From the NCBI GenBank assembly GCA_944376955.1, contig CALWEB010000133.1:1-11869 (forward strand): a stretch of 11,869 nucleotides of DNA. The letters run 5' to 3'. This document shows positions 5,917 through 11,869 of this stretch, piece after piece (the first letter of the stretch is position 1; every line of letters starts with the position of its first letter). The position numbers and the translations under genes are program-made. A model generated the notes under the pieces. It was given only the letters and a program-made list of their open reading frames with translations. It was not told the origin of the DNA and made no database searches. Source of the DNA: an uncultured Agathobaculum sp. GTDB lineage: Bacteria > Bacillota > Clostridia > Oscillospirales > Butyricicoccaceae.

Positions 5917-6793
5917 AATCGCGCTGCTGCCCGGCCTTTCGCTGTTTCTGTGTTTTTGTTTGCTGACGGGTACGGGGAAACTGGCAGCCCGGCTGGGCGG
6001 CGGTGCGCCGCTGTTGGCACTGGCGGAGGTTATTTCGTTTGTGCTGCCGCTGGTTTTGCTGGTGTTTTCCATGCGGGATCAGAAAAAGCTGCGCCGCAGG
6101 TTGTCGTGGCGCCGGCTGCGTCCGGGTATCCTCGGCCTGACGGTCCGGCTGGGCATTACGGTGGCCGTGCTTTCGTTGTTCCTCAATCTGTTGATTTACC
6201 GCTTGGTGGGTCTGACTGGCGCGGATCTGACCGCCCTTCCGCTGGATGCACCGCAAACCGGGCTGAGTATGGGCGCCCGGTTTGTCGTGATCGTCGTACT
6301 GTCGGCGGTGCTGGAGGAGGTTTATCTGCGCGGTGCGCTGTTTTCGGTGCATGAGGAAAGCGTGGGTACATCGGCTTGCCTGATTTTCAGTGGACTTGCC
6401 TTTGCGATGTTGCACGGCAGCCTGATGAACTTTGCAGGCCCGTTTCTGGCGGGGATTGCCTACGCGTATCTGACGTATATTTCCGGCAGCGTATGGCCTG
6501 CGGTTTTGGCGCATGGCGTGAACAACCTGTACTATCTGTTTGCCCTGTGGGTCACAGATACTTATGCGGCTTTTGGTATATGGAATTATTTTGCGGCAAT
6601 CAATGCGCTGGTGATGCTGCTGTGCCTGTATTTGACCTTGCGTGCGCTCGAACAGCTGCTGGTCAAAGGCAGCATCCCTCATTTTGAGAAAAGCGCCGGC
6701 CTGTATGACCTATGGCTGTTGGTGCGCAATCCCGGGGTGCTGGCGTTTGTGCTGGCATTTGCGGCAAAATTGATATTGAGCCGTGTTTTATGA
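5903..6793 (+). CDS. CPBP family intramembrane metalloprotease
   Basis: CPBP (CAAX protease/bacteriocin-processing, Abi, Rce1-like) proteins are multi-pass glutamate-type intramembrane peptidases. Bacterial members take part in peptide maturation or immunity, but most have no known substrate. This 296-residue protein has about eight hydrophobic segments. All three active-site motifs are intact: EEVYLR (Glu138, Glu139, Arg143), FAMLH (Phe167 to His171) and HGVNN (His204, Asn208). It is therefore probably catalytically competent. The ATG lies 14 nt inside the cyclo-ligase gene, with AAAGGCAGGTG at 5882-5892 upstream. No bacteriocin or precursor-peptide gene is visible nearby, so a bacteriocin role has no support here. 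mltG follows after 28 bp. Confidence 0.9.
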   Translation: MKNNKIALLPGLSLFLCFCLLTGTGKLAARLGGGAPLLALAEVISFVLPLVLLVFSMRDQKKLRRRLSWRRLRPGILGLTVRLGITVAVLSLFLNLLIYRLVGLTGADLTALPLDAPQTGLSMGARFVVIVVLSAVLEEVYLRGALFSVHEESVGTSACLIFSGLAFAMLHGSLMNFAGPFLAGIAYAYLTYISGSVWPAVLAHGVNNLYYLFALWVTDTYAAFGIWNYFAAINALVMLLCLYLTLRALEQLLVKGSIPHFEKSAGLYDLWLLVRNPGVLAFVLAFAAKLILSRVL

Positions 6794-6821
6794 TGAAAAC
6801 AGAAAATATTGAGGTGATACG

Positions 6822-7988
6822 ATGGAAAATATGGATAACAATGTAAGCCAGGAGACGCAGCGCATCCCGCAGCCGTCGCAGCATCGCCGCCGCAGCCGCC
6901 GTCGGAAAAACGGAGGATGTGCAGGCACGGTGGTCTATGTCATTGCCGTGCTGGGTATATCGATCATCCTGTCGCTGGCAGCGATTTTTGTGGCCAACGA
7001 TGTCTTTGCGTTTGTCAAGGAAAATGCGGTCAAGGAAATTACGGTTTCGGAAAACACTGACCTGCTTTCGCTGGCAAAACAGCTGGATGACGAAGGCGTG
7101 ATCAACTACGGCACGATTTTCAAGCTGTATGTCCGCATCAAAGGCGACAATGACGGCGTTCTGGCCGGTTCCTATTCGCTCAACCCCAATATGGACTATG
7201 GACAGATCATTGATACGCTGGTCAATGCGTCCAGCAAGGAAACCATGAAGATCACCGTGCCGGAGGGTTACTCGATCGCGCAGATCAAGCAGCTGTTGCT
7301 TGATGAGCATGTCTGCACCGAGGATGCGCTCAATGAAGCACTCAACGAATACCCGTTCAAGCATACCTTCCTGCAGGACGAACTGCCTGCGGAGGAAGGC
7401 TGGCTGGAAGGATATCTGTTCCCGGACACCTACGAGATTTACAAGGGCAATGCAACGGTGGTTGATACCATCAACAAAATGCTCAATAACTTTGAAACGA
7501 AGTATGATGCCGATATCCAAGCCGGTGCCGAGAGTCTCGGCCGGTCGATGCACGATATTGTAACCATTGCATCGCTCATTGAGCGTGAAGCGCAGGTGGA
7601 CAGCGAGCGCGCCACGATTGCGGGCGTTATCTATAACCGTCTGAACAACGCCAGCGAGTTCCCGTATTTGCAGGTGGACGCGTCCGTACTGTATGGCCTT
7701 GGCCGCACGGGCGGCACGCTCAGTCAGGAGGATCTGGCATCCGATACCCCGTATAACCTGTATACCAAGCAGGGCCTGCCGCCCGGACCGATCTGCAACC
7801 CGGGTTATGCTTCGCTGTACGCCGCTTCGCATCCGGAGGCACACAACTACTATTATTATGTGGCTATGCCGGACGGCACGCATAAGTTTGCCAACAGCTA
7901 TGCGGAGCATGAAGCCAATATTGCGGATTCCAATGCGGCGCAGGCCGCGGCGGAGGCTGCCACCAGTGCGGAGGGTAGCGGTGAATAA
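6822..7988 (+). CDS. mltG: Endolytic peptidoglycan transglycosylase MltG (YceG-like)
   Basis: MltG cleaves nascent glycan strands at the outer face of the membrane and so helps set strand length; it works beside the elongation synthases. The 388-residue protein has a basic cytoplasmic tail (HRRRSRRRKN, 21-30), one membrane anchor (about 36-58), a LysM-like region (about 72-140) and the YceG catalytic domain. The catalytic glutamate is Glu254 in ASLIEREAQ, matching E. coli Glu218. Other markers are EGYLFPDTYEI (196-206), QVDASVLYG (284-292) and QGLPPGPICNPG (317-328). The C-terminus ends in an alanine-rich, probably disordered tail (about 370-388). A GAGGTGA site at 6811-6817 serves the ATG. 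Its end overlaps the U32 gene by 8 nt; the same pair of families lies close together in Bacillus subtilis (yrrL with yrrN/yrrO). Confidence 0.95.
   Translation: MENMDNNVSQETQRIPQPSQHRRRSRRRKNGGCAGTVVYVIAVLGISIILSLAAIFVANDVFAFVKENAVKEITVSENTDLLSLAKQLDDEGVINYGTIFKLYVRIKGDNDGVLAGSYSLNPNMDYGQIIDTLVNASSKETMKITVPEGYSIAQIKQLLLDEHVCTEDALNEALNEYPFKHTFLQDELPAEEGWLEGYLFPDTYEIYKGNATVVDTINKMLNNFETKYDADIQAGAESLGRSMHDIVTIASLIEREAQVDSERATIAGVIYNRLNNASEFPYLQVDASVLYGLGRTGGTLSQEDLASDTPYNLYTKQGLPPGPICNPGYASLYAASHPEAHNYYYYVAMPDGTHKFANSYAEHEANIADSNAAQAAAEAATSAEGSGE
7970..7975 (+). promoter_or_regulatory. RBS that decides the GTG start of the U32 gene
   Basis: GGAGGG sits inside the end of mltG, 5 nt before GTG at 7981. 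The frame is open far upstream, but residues that align with U32 proteins begin only at this GTG, so the site settles the start. Confidence 0.7.
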
Positions 7989-9213
7989 GACGCCTGAATT
8001 GCTCTCGCCGGCGGGCGATATGGAAAAAATGCGTTTTGCGATTGCGTATGGCGCGGACGCGGTTTATCTTGCGGGGCAGCGGTTCGGGATGCGGGCCGCT
8101 GCCGCAAACTTTGCCGATGAAGAACTGCGTGCGGGCATCGCTTATGCACATGCGCACGGCGTCAAGTGCTATATCACGGTCAACATCATGCCGTCCAGCC
8201 GCGACCTGCCCGCGCTGCCGGGGTATCTGGAGCTGCTTGCGGATGCGGGGGCGGATGCCCTGATTGTCGCGGATGTAGGTGTTATCCGGCTGGCGCAGCG
8301 CTATGCCCCCAAGGTGCCGCTGCACATCTCGACCCAGACCAGCATCTTGAACCATGAGGCCGCCAATTTCTGGGCGGATCTGGGCGCGGAACGCGTAGTC
8401 CTTGCTCGTGAGCTTTCGCTGGAGGAGATTGCGGAAATCCGCGCGAAAACGCCGAAAAATCTGGAGATTGAGGCGTTTGTGCATGGCGCAATGTGTATTT
8501 CCTATTCCGGTCGCTGCCTGATCTCGCAGTACATGACCGGGCGGGATGCCAATCACGGCGCATGTGCCCAGCCTTGCCGCTGGAATTATGCGCTGATGGA
8601 GGAAAAACGGCCGGGCGAATTTTTCCCGGTGGAGGAGGATGCCCGCGGCACCTATCTGTATAATTCCAAGGATATGTGTATGATCGAGCACATTCCGGAA
8701 CTGGTGCGCGCCGGAGTGGATTCCTTCAAAATCGAGGGGCGCAACAAGACGGCATATTATACTGCTTGTGTCACCGGCGCTTACCGCGCGGCGATCGACG
8801 CCTATGCCGCAGATCCGGCGGGGTTTGTGCTGCCGCAGTTCTGCCGCGAGGAAGTGGATAAGGTCAGCCACCGTGAATACTACACCGGGTTCTATTTCGG
8901 TGCGGAGGAAAACGGCCAGCACTATGGCGACAGCCAGTATATCCGTGAATATGAAGTGGTGGGGATGCCGGTCGATTGCGGTGCGGACGGTCATGCTGTG
9001 TTTGTCCTGAAAAACCGCATTTTCAAGGGGGAGGAGCTGGAGCTGATCCAGCCGGGACAGCCGCCGTACCGGTTCCATGCCGAAGGTGTCGTGAACGACG
9101 CAGGGGAGGCGCTCGACCTGTTTAATGTGCCGCAGATGCACGTGCATTTTTCCTTCCCATTCCCCATAGATGAATACGCGATTTTGCGCAAGAAAAAAGA
9201 ACGGCCTTCATAA
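7981..9213 (+). CDS. U32 family peptidase, TrhP-type tRNA hydroxylation protein
   Basis: Several U32 proteins near mltG in firmicutes (B. subtilis YrrN/YrrO, now TrhP1/TrhP2) are needed for prephenate-dependent 5-hydroxyuridine at the tRNA wobble position, and proteolysis is doubtful for them. This 410-residue protein starts with PELLSPAGDMEKM and AYGADAVYLAG (5-32). It has the U32 signature from Glu164: EAFVHGAMCISYSGRCLIS. Cys172, Cys179, Cys195 and Cys199 are spaced as in U32 members where four cysteines bind a 4Fe-4S cluster. SFKIEGRNKTAYY (248-260) is also typical. The GTG start overlaps mltG by 8 nt. The last codons and stop lie inside the bidirectional terminator. A different substrate RNA or cofactor role is possible, so I give no gene symbol. 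Confidence 0.88.
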   Translation: MNKTPELLSPAGDMEKMRFAIAYGADAVYLAGQRFGMRAAAANFADEELRAGIAYAHAHGVKCYITVNIMPSSRDLPALPGYLELLADAGADALIVADVGVIRLAQRYAPKVPLHISTQTSILNHEAANFWADLGAERVVLARELSLEEIAEIRAKTPKNLEIEAFVHGAMCISYSGRCLISQYMTGRDANHGACAQPCRWNYALMEEKRPGEFFPVEEDARGTYLYNSKDMCMIEHIPELVRAGVDSFKIEGRNKTAYYTACVTGAYRAAIDAYAADPAGFVLPQFCREEVDKVSHREYYTGFYFGAEENGQHYGDSQYIREYEVVGMPVDCGADGHAVFVLKNRIFKGEELELIQPGQPPYRFHAEGVVNDAGEALDLFNVPQMHVHFSFPFPIDEYAILRKKKERPS

Positions 9214-9227
9214 GGCCGTTCTTTTTT
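9193..9227. terminator. Bidirectional rho-independent terminator between convergent genes
   Basis: AAGAACGGCCTT (9197-9208) pairs with AAGGCCGTTCTT (9212-9223) around a 3-nt loop. T residues at 9222-9227 serve the plus strand, and A residues at 9193-9198 give a T run for the minus strand. The U32 stop (9211-9213) is inside the hairpin, and the glpK stop (9226-9228, complement) touches its edge. Confidence 0.92.
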
Positions 9228-10716
9228 AGTTGTGTTCTGCCCAGTCCAGACTGCGGCCGACCGCTTTGGCCCAACCGGATAACAGACGCTGGCGCGTGTC
9301 CTGTGCCATGGCTGGTTCATAGAATGTATCACAGCGCCAAAGCTGTTTGAGTTCTTCACGGCTGCGCCATACGCCGGTGGCGAGCCCTGCCAGATAGCAG
9401 GCGCCCAGTGCGGTAGTCTCATGGATAACCGGGCGGCGGATGGTGCAGGCCGAAATATCCGCCTGAAACTGCATCAGGAAGCTGTCGCGGCTTGCCCCGC
9501 CGTCCACCGAGAGCGAAGCGAGCGGCACGCCGGTGTCCCGTGCCATCGCGTCCAGCAGATCGTTCACCTGATAGGCGATTGACTCCTGTGCGGCGCGGAT
9601 GATGTGTTCGCGGGAGGTGCCTCGCGTCAGGCCGATCAGGCAGCCGCGGGCATACATGTCCCAGTGCGGCGCACCCAGACCGGTGAACGCAGGCACAAGG
9701 TAAACGCCGCCTGTGTCGGGCACTTTTTTTGCATAGTACTCCGCGTCGCGGCTTTCCGCAAAGAACCACATTTCGTCGCGCAGCCACTGGATGACCGCGC
9801 CGCCGACGAATACGCTACCTTCGAGCGCATACTGGGTTTCGCTACCAATGCGGATGCCGATGGTAGTGAGCAGTCCGTTTTTGCTTTCACAGGCCTGTTT
9901 GCCGGTGTTCATTAGCAGGAAACAGCCGGTGCCGTAGGTGTTTTTGGCGTCGCCCGGTGCAAAGCAGGTCTGCCCGAACAGGGCAGCCTGCTGATCGCCC
10001 GCAATGCCCGCAATCGGGATGTCGCCGCCCGGCAGGGAAACATAGCCGTACACTTCACTCGAGGAACAGACGCGCGGCAGCATGGCGCGCGGGATATCGA
10101 GCGCGCGGAGCAGGGTTTCGTCCCAATCCAACGTATGGATGTTGAAAATCATGGTGCGGGCGGCGTTGGTCGCGTCTGTGATATGTACTTTCCCGCCGGT
10201 CAGCTTCCAGACTAGCCAAGAATCTACCGTGCCGAATAGGATGTCGCCGCGCGCGGCCTTTTCCCGTGCGCCCTCGACATGGTCGAGGATCCACTTAATC
10301 TTGGTGCCGGAGAAATACGCGTCCGGAACCAAGCCGGTCGTTTGCCGGATGTGGTCGGAAAGCCCTTGTGCAACCAGAGAATCAACAATATCCGCAGTGC
10401 GGCGGCACTGCCAAACAATGGCGTTGTAAATCGGGCGGCCGGTTGTCCGGTCCCACAGGATGGTGGTTTCGCGCTGGTTGGTGATGCCGATGCCGGCAAC
10501 GTCCTGCGGTGAAACATCCGAAGCGGCCAGAACTTCCAGCATGGCGGCATACTGGGTGGACCAGATATCCATCGGGTCCTGTTCCACCCAGCCTTCGTGC
10601 GGATAGTGCTGTGTCAGCTCGTGCTGGCGGATGCCGAGAATGTTCTGCTCGCGGTCAAACAGGATGGCACGTGAGCTGGTGGTACCCTGATCCAAAGCCA
10701 GAATATATTGCGCCAT
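9226..10716 (-). CDS. glpK: Glycerol kinase
   Basis: GlpK phosphorylates glycerol to sn-glycerol-3-phosphate with ATP in the cytoplasm, trapping it for glycolysis or lipid synthesis. The 496 residues equal the usual length. Motifs include [11 protein letters not shown] (8-18), the glycerol-contact region GWVEQDP (42-48), ITNQRETT (78-85), [11 protein letters not shown] (134-144), [11 protein letters not shown] (238-248, with catalytic Asp241), KNTYGTGCF (258-266) and [16 protein letters not shown] (405-420). The loop at 224-232 before IPIAG is shorter than in Bacillus or Enterococcus GlpK and lacks their phosphorylated His segment. A GAGG motif lies about 9 nt before the ATG, and a consensus promoter lies close upstream. 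No glpF or glycerol-phosphate oxidase/dehydrogenase gene is visible in the window. It converges on the U32 gene and diverges from gdpP. Confidence 0.97.
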   Translation of the reverse strand: MAQYILALDQGTTSSRAILFDREQNILGIRQHELTQHYPHEGWVEQDPMDIWSTQYAAMLEVLAASDVSPQDVAGIGITNQRETTILWDRTTGRPIYNAIVWQCRRTADIVDSLVAQGLSDHIRQTTGLVPDAYFSGTKIKWILDHVEGAREKAARGDILFGTVDSWLVWKLTGGKVHITDATNAARTMIFNIHTLDWDETLLRALDIPRAMLPRVCSSSEVYGYVSLPGGDIPIAGIAGDQQAALFGQTCFAPGDAKNTYGTGCFLLMNTGKQACESKNGLLTTIGIRIGSETQYALEGSVFVGGAVIQWLRDEMWFFAESRDAEYYAKKVPDTGGVYLVPAFTGLGAPHWDMYARGCLIGLTRGTSREHIIRAAQESIAYQVNDLLDAMARDTGVPLASLSVDGGASRDSFLMQFQADISACTIRRPVIHETTALGACYLAGLATGVWRSREELKQLWRCDTFYEPAMAQDTRQRLLSGWAKAVGRSLDWAEHN

Positions 10717-10754
10717 AGGGGATCGCCTCGCTCTCTTCTTGCTTTCTTGATGTT

Positions 10755-10783
10755 ATCATACCGTGAGAACATGCGGCTGTCAA
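10755..10783 (-). promoter_or_regulatory. Sigma-A promoter of glpK
   Basis: On the minus strand: TTGACA (complement of 10778-10783), 17 bp, then TATGAT (complement of 10755-10760). Transcription should begin near 10748, giving a leader of about 30 nt before the glpK ATG at 10716. I did not find a good catabolite-responsive (cre) box overlapping it. Confidence 0.87.
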
Positions 10784-10800
10784 TCATCCGGTTTGCATAC

Positions 10801-10825
10801 GCCGTCCGCTGCAGCGACGGTCGCT
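10801..10825. repeat. Nested inverted repeats between divergent promoters
   Basis: Three overlapping inverted repeats are packed into 25 bp: CGCTGCAGCG (10807-10816, perfect), CCGTC/GACGG arms (10802-10806 and 10816-10820), and AGCGAC-G-GTCGCT (10813-10825, perfect). The cluster lies between the glpK -35 (10778-10783) and the gdpP -35 (10840-10845). Its position suits an operator for one or both genes, but no regulator family is recognised. Confidence 0.4.
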
Positions 10826-10839
10826 TTATACGATTTTTG

Positions 10840-10868
10840 TTTACATTAGAGACAAGCGATGGTATAAT
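10840..10868 (+). promoter_or_regulatory. Sigma-A promoter of gdpP with extended -10
   Basis: TTTACA (-35, 10840-10845), 17 bp, then TATAAT (-10, 10863-10868), preceded by TGG, which gives a TGn extended -10. Transcription should start near 10875, about 30 nt before the TTG start. Confidence 0.88.
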
Positions 10869-10892
10869 TAACGTGAATTTTTGTGTCCGAAA

Positions 10893-10898
10893 GGGGGA
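10893..10898 (+). promoter_or_regulatory. RBS supporting the TTG start of gdpP
   Basis: GGGGGA ends 7 nt before TTG at 10906. The next in-frame ATG codons fall within the membrane segments, so they would truncate the first transmembrane helix. Confidence 0.65.
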
Positions 10899-10905
10899 CG
10901 AGAAT

Positions 10906-11869
10906 TTGAATAAACCATCCAGAAAAAAGTTTCGGGTGGGCAGCGGATTCTTTTTTGCGCTGTTTTTCCTGTTTGCCTTGGGCAGTATGTATTTTTCCAT
11001 GATTTATGGCGCGATCGGGCTGGTACTCTGCGTGGTTTTGCGCGTGGCTTCCCTGCATGGGGAGGCGGAACGCAGCCGGCAGGTGCAGACGCTGATGGAT
11101 CACATTGTGATTGACGGCGGGCAGATCCATCCTGCGGTGACGCATTCGCCTTTGCCGACAGTGGTCGCCTTGGCGACAACGGGGGAGATCATTTGGGCCA
11201 ATGATGCGTTTGCCGACCTGAGCGGACAGTTTGCCGGTGCACGGCATATGCGGCTGACCGAACTGGCGCCGACCTTTGAGACGCGCTGGCTGATTGAAGG
11301 GAAAACCGAGTTCCCGGGCGAGCTGCGTATGGGTAAAAATGAATATCATGTGTTTGGCAGCATGGTGCAGAGCGACGCGGGCCAGATGATGATGCTGCAT
11401 TTTCTGGACTGCACGGAGTATGTGCAGCTGCGTGATGCGGCGGAGACGCGCCGGCCGGCGATTGCGATCATTGCGATCGACAATTATGAGGAACTGACCA
11501 AGAACGCAACCGATTCAGAAAAATCGACCATTCTGGCGGGCATTGATAAACGACTGTTTTCGTGGATCAAGGACTGTAACGCAGTGCTGCGCAAATACGA
11601 CCGCGACAAGTACATTTTCATCATCGAAAATGCCGAGCTGGATAAGCTGAGCGCGCGTAAGTTTGCGGTTTTGCAGGATGTGCGCGATATCCAGAACCAC
11701 GAAGGCGTCATTGCAACGCTGTCCATCGGTATCGGCAAGGACGGCGAAACGCTGGCGGAGTGTTACCAATACGCAAGCCTTGCGATTGACATGGCGCTGT
11801 CCCGCGGCGGCGATCAGGCGGTCATCAAAAACCGGTACGCCTTTGAGTTTTACGGCGGCCTGACCGAAG
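10906..11869 (+). CDS. gdpP: c-di-AMP phosphodiesterase GdpP (YybT), 5' part, cut by window end
   Basis: GdpP is a membrane protein that hydrolyses cyclic di-AMP to pApA, lowering this second messenger, which governs osmolyte uptake and cell-wall stress. The visible 321 residues hold two membrane segments (about 14-28 and 30-47), a PAS domain (about 80-172, with GEIIWANDAFADLSG) and a degenerate GGDEF domain (about 184-309). The latter includes AIDNYEELT, KYDRDKYIFIIE, TLSIGIG and SRGGDQAVIK, where the cyclase GGDEF signature is replaced by GGDQA as is normal in GdpP. FYGGL begins the linker to the DHH/DHHA1 catalytic domains, which lie beyond the window. I start it at TTG 10906 because of the upstream GGGGGA, the promoter and the match of the N-terminus to the family. 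No stop occurs before the edge. Confidence 0.93.
   Translation, partial: MNKPSRKKFRVGSGFFFALFFLFALGSMYFSMIYGAIGLVLCVVLRVASLHGEAERSRQVQTLMDHIVIDGGQIHPAVTHSPLPTVVALATTGEIIWANDAFADLSGQFAGARHMRLTELAPTFETRWLIEGKTEFPGELRMGKNEYHVFGSMVQSDAGQMMMLHFLDCTEYVQLRDAAETRRPAIAIIAIDNYEELTKNATDSEKSTILAGIDKRLFSWIKDCNAVLRKYDRDKYIFIIENAELDKLSARKFAVLQDVRDIQNHEGVIATLSIGIGKDGETLAECYQYASLAIDMALSRGGDQAVIKNRYAFEFYGGLTE

Noticed and set aside
5873..6682. Open frame of about 269 codons opposite the CPBP protease gene
   Set aside because: Its composition is dominated by Gln, Arg and His, as expected from an antisense reading of a hydrophobic membrane protein.
6663..7910. Open frame of about 415 codons on the minus strand opposite mltG
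   Set aside because: It mirrors the codon bias of mltG, has no recognisable domain and no suitable RBS, while the plus strand encodes a clear MltG with catalytic glutamate.
7693..7980. Long N-terminal extension of the U32 protein
   Set aside because: The extension lies out of frame inside mltG, reads as Arg-rich shadow sequence, and the U32 family match begins at the GTG at 7981.
7864..9147. Open frame of about 427 codons on the minus strand opposite the U32 gene
   Set aside because: It is rich in Arg, His and Gln with no family pattern, and the plus strand carries an unmistakable U32 protein. GC-rich codon bias explains the long antisense frame.
10784..10860. Catabolite-responsive (cre) element for glpK
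   Set aside because: No stretch fits the cre consensus well enough on either strand; the inverted repeats present have a different sequence.
1..11869. Prophage or mobile island suggested by the holin-like gene
   Set aside because: No integrase, transposase, terminase, capsid, endolysin or terminal repeat is visible, and flanking genes are core metabolism.

Overview
The window is GC-rich chromosomal DNA carrying ordinary housekeeping genes with firmicute character: a short-form LeuD, a TagA/WecG glycosyltransferase, the mltG-U32 peptidase neighbourhood, GdpP of the c-di-AMP system, Shine-Dalgarno sites close to AGGAGG, and canonical sigma-A promoters. The gene content, GC-richness and frequent GTG/TTG starts suggest a high-GC member of class Clostridia (Oscillospirales-like). 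The taxon is an inference; no rRNA or taxonomic marker is present. I see no tRNA, rRNA, CRISPR array, insertion sequence or integrase.

Layout. (1) 1-1652: the end of a leucine operon, with a possible leuC tail, leuD and leuB, closed by a strong rho-independent terminator. (2) 1692-2057: a small TTG-start membrane protein resembling Hol44-type holins, followed by its own terminator. (3) 2098-9213: a textbook sigma-A promoter, then eight same-strand genes: a TagA-like glycosyltransferase, a DUF2156 (MprF C-terminal-like) protein, a GNAT acetyltransferase, a DJ-1 family protein, 5-formyl-THF cyclo-ligase, a CPBP membrane protease, MltG and a U32 peptidase of the TrhP type. Apart from 158 bp after the first gene, these are packed tightly or overlap (4, 14, 14 and 8 nt), so they are probably co-transcribed and partly translationally coupled. 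(4) 9193-9227: a bidirectional terminator covering the 3' ends of the convergent U32 gene and glpK. (5) 9226-10716: glpK on the minus strand. (6) 10717-10905: a divergent control region with one clear promoter per direction and nested palindromes between them. (7) 10906-end: the 5' part of gdpP (TTG start), cut by the window edge before its DHH/DHHA1 phosphodiesterase domains.

Together the genes cover leucine synthesis, cell-envelope work (TagA-like transferase, MltG), folate salvage, tRNA modification, glycerol use and c-di-AMP turnover. I found no convincing new multi-gene system. The observations most worth a second look are local: a holin-gene ribosome-binding site that can pair with the preceding terminator, a glycerol kinase lacking the firmicute HPr-phosphorylated histidine segment, a coupled pair of GNAT-fold transferases, and the palindromic glpK/gdpP divergent control region.
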